This document shows positions 12,809 through 14,730 of a stretch of DNA of 14,730 bases, one piece after another (position 1 is the stretch's first letter; every line of letters starts with the position of its first letter). Below the pieces are notes generated by a model that saw only the letters and a program-made list of their open reading frames with translations, was not told the DNA's origin and made no database searches. This stretch comes from JBDTLH01 sp039934875 (GTDB lineage: Bacteria; Acidobacteriota; Terriglobia; Terriglobales; Acidobacteriaceae). The translations under genes and the position numbers were made by a program. Location: the NCBI GenBank assembly GCA_039934875.1, contig JBDTLH010000029.1, forward strand, positions 1 to 14,730, given 5' to 3'.

Positions 12809-14730
12809 TTATTCCCTGTCGCCGGTGCTCTTCGGAAACACACGATATACCGGCTTCGGCTCTCTCTGCTTCCCTTTCACCGCCCTCCACAAAATGCGAT
12901 TGAGAACCTCCGCGTCGTTGGCGTCGGCGTGAGAGAAATCAAGTTTTGCGGATGCCTTCGCACCCACCGACTTCGGCGTATTGGTTTCATAAAGCAGACC
13001 ATTGTCGAGATTGCGCCGGTCGGCATCAAACGCGGGCTGGGACCCTTTTCCGCTGAACATCCGATTCATAATAGGCGCATACGCGTCGTTGGCGTTCATC
13101 GGCGGCAGCCCGAGCAGCGCCTCCATGGTGTGGATCATGTTGACCGTGGTGTAAAAGCCGGATTCGACAAACGGCTTTCCGGCTTGCCTGCGCGGACCAT
13201 ACTTGCTGATTACGAGCGCAGTGCTGCGGTGGGAATCCACGTGATCGGCGCCGTTCTGCGCGTCGTCTTCGAGGATAAAGATGGCGGTGTCATTCCAATA
13301 ATTACTATGTGAGACCGCCTCGACGATCCTTCCCACCGCGAGATCATTGTCGGCGACGGCGGCCTGCGGAGTGGGCATGCCGACCTTCGCTCCCGAGGTA
13401 TGGTCGTTGGGCATGCGAACCAACATAAACTCGGGCATGTTGTGATCGGATACGAATCCGTTGAACTCGCGAAGGAACTCGTCGGCGCGCATCTGGTCCG
13501 GATAGCTCAGTTGAAAATCAGGAAACTGCGGATCGAAGTGCCCCTCCAACTCCGGCTTGGTCGCCGTATTTTTCGCCAGCACCGGCACCTTCCACGGATA
13601 AGGGCTTGCCGTTCCACTACCAGGCAGCGGCATTCCCTTCTCGATATTGTCTATGGGGCACTCGATTTTCGCGCCGCGCAATGCCTCGGGCGCCTCTCCG
13701 ACGGCCTCGCCACACCATGCGCTCTGCACGAATTCGCCATAGTGACGATAGCTGCGCTGGTGCCGCGCGAGATTGCTCCAGAGATATCCGGTCGAAGGCT
13801 CATTGACGTCGGGGATGCCAAGTTCGAGCGGAATGCTGTTGGAGACATTCCCCTCAAAATCATAGGTGCGCTCGCGGCCGCGATAACTGATCGGCCAGAT
13901 GCGTTCCGTGTAGTCGCTGGTAATGGCGGCGGTTGACCAGACGTGTCCGCTGCCCGAGACCTCGCCGGAATCATAGAAATTATCAAGCACGCCGAACTGC
14001 CGCGCCAGCGCATGTTGGTTAGGAGTAACATTCTCGCCGAACATCACCAGTCCCGGATCGCCGTTCGCCTCTTTGATGTCTCCAAAGACCTGATCATACG
14101 TGCGGTTCTCCTTGATGACATAGATGACGTGCTTGATGGGATTCTTGTCCACGCCGGTCGCAAAGGTGAACTGCCGCTGCGCCTCGCGGTAGAGGTTTGA
14201 TTCGATCACCTGCTGGGTGGACGGCGAGAGATCGCGAACCGCCTCGGCGACTGGGATTCGTGCGATTGAGCCGTATTCCAGTTTGGGCGCATAGACCCAA
14301 CTCTTCAAGTCGTGCGCGCCGTTCGGTCCGGTGCCAACGCCCTTACCGGTCGCGACAAACAGCTGCCCTCCGGCGACGGCCAGCGCAGTCGGATACCACT
14401 GGGTGGGCAACGATCCCAGGTACTTCAGCTTGCCCCCTTGCGTGCTCATGACCGCAACCGAATCCTGCGATGCATTAGCGGCAAAGAGCAGCTTTCCGTC
14501 CGGCGATGAGGCGAGCGCATTCGGATATGCACCGATAAATTTCTGCGCGGTGGGCGTGGTGCGCTCAAACTCTGTGTTTCCGCCGCCGTTGTCGAGCCGG
14601 ATTGAGGCGACCTCGTCGCGATTCGCCAGAGCCACGTACAAGACGTTGTGGTCCCGGCTCAAGACCATCGCAGTGGGATGAGAGCTGGCGCCGGTCGGCT
14701 TTTCCGGAGGCGATAGCCGGAAGCGGCGTG
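12809..14730 (-). CDS. YncE-like beta-propeller fused to phosphoesterase (AlkP-like) domain, 5'-truncated
   Basis: The frame is open to the right edge, so the gene starts outside the window. The ATG at 14668-14666 is internal, because the codons before it read on as HPTAMVLSRDHNVLYVALAN, a typical propeller blade. The visible N-terminal part (about 180 residues) has YVTN/YncE-like blades (YPNALASSPDGKLLFAANASQDSV, WYPTALAVAGGQLFVATGKG). From KHVIYVIKENRTYDQVFGDI onward it is a phosphoesterase-family domain related to phospholipase C and acid phosphatase AcpA, with ENRTYD and, later, ILEDDAQNGADHVDSHRS as probable metal-binding segments, and SGSGHVWSTAAITSDY. Known relatives are exported and hydrolyse phosphate esters, but the substrate cannot be named, and any signal peptide is out of view. 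Repeated TG/GSG motifs and the lack of Cys fit a secreted enzyme. Confidence 0.88.
   Translation of the reverse strand, partial: RRFRLSPPEKPTGASSHPTAMVLSRDHNVLYVALANRDEVASIRLDNGGGNTEFERTTPTAQKFIGAYPNALASSPDGKLLFAANASQDSVAVMSTQGGKLKYLGSLPTQWYPTALAVAGGQLFVATGKGVGTGPNGAHDLKSWVYAPKLEYGSIARIPVAEAVRDLSPSTQQVIESNLYREAQRQFTFATGVDKNPIKHVIYVIKENRTYDQVFGDIKEANGDPGLVMFGENVTPNQHALARQFGVLDNFYDSGEVSGSGHVWSTAAITSDYTERIWPISYRGRERTYDFEGNVSNSIPLELGIPDVNEPSTGYLWSNLARHQRSYRHYGEFVQSAWCGEAVGEAPEALRGAKIECPIDNIEKGMPLPGSGTASPYPWKVPVLAKNTATKPELEGHFDPQFPDFQLSYPDQMRADEFLREFNGFVSDHNMPEFMLVRMPNDHTSGAKVGMPTPQAAVADNDLAVGRIVEAVSHSNYWNDTAIFILEDDAQNGADHVDSHRSTALVISKYGPRRQAGKPFVESGFYTTVNMIHTMEALLGLPPMNANDAYAPIMNRMFSGKGSQPAFDADRRNLDNGLLYETNTPKSVGAKASAKLDFSHADANDAEVLNRILWRAVKGKQREPKPVYRVFPKSTGDRE

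Noticed and set aside
14666..14668. ATG as the true start of the phosphoesterase fusion
   Set aside because: The frame stays open upstream to the window edge and encodes the beginning of the same propeller blade (PTGASSHPTAMVL).

Overview
The window looks like a piece of chromosome from a moderately GC-rich, Gram-negative-type bacterium, most plausibly an acidobacterium (Terriglobia-like). That placement rests on the general style of the proteins and on the intergenic word-repeats. No marker here fixes the taxon, so treat it as an inference. I see no phage, IS element, CRISPR array, toxin-antitoxin pair or defence island.

Layout. (1) Positions 1-3221 hold the end of the division cluster: ftsQ (5' end outside the window), ftsA (overlapping ftsQ by 4 nt) and ftsZ, all on +. 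The ftsA-ftsZ gap carries an AT-rich repeat and hairpin. (2) After a 313-bp leader comes a + strand penicillin-binding transpeptidase with no recognisable second domain (3535-4803). It is convergent with a - strand peroxiredoxin-like gene (5073-5753), and a likely bidirectional terminator lies between them. (3) A 200-bp degenerate tandem repeat abuts the peroxiredoxin start and leads into the extended -10 promoter of the 4.5S-type SRP RNA gene (ffs, about 6021-6127). (4) fabH follows on +, but one in-frame TAA (6977-6979) splits it into two parts in the same frame, both keeping family motifs. (5) A carbon-storage pair follows on +: treZ (7450-9417) and an amylo-alpha-1,6-glucosidase-type glycogen debranching enzyme (9521-11653). 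(6) A receiver-GGDEF protein (11748-12719, +) is convergent with a beta-propeller/phosphoesterase fusion (12809 to beyond the right edge, -). A long imperfect hairpin separates their stops.

How the genes work together. FtsQ, FtsA and FtsZ are divisome parts, and the transpeptidase next to them probably crosslinks peptidoglycan. TreZ and the debranching enzyme both act on alpha-glucans and could join glycogen turnover to trehalose formation, but the expected partner treY is not in view. FabH starts fatty-acid chains and ffs RNA serves membrane-protein targeting. The other genes look like separate transcription units.

Most worth a second look: the fabH stop codon, with a perfect GGAGG just before it and a possible TTG restart just after it; and the fact that almost every gap between transcription units is filled by a short degenerate repeat with its own vocabulary, often as inverted arms. 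I found no convincing new multi-gene system.
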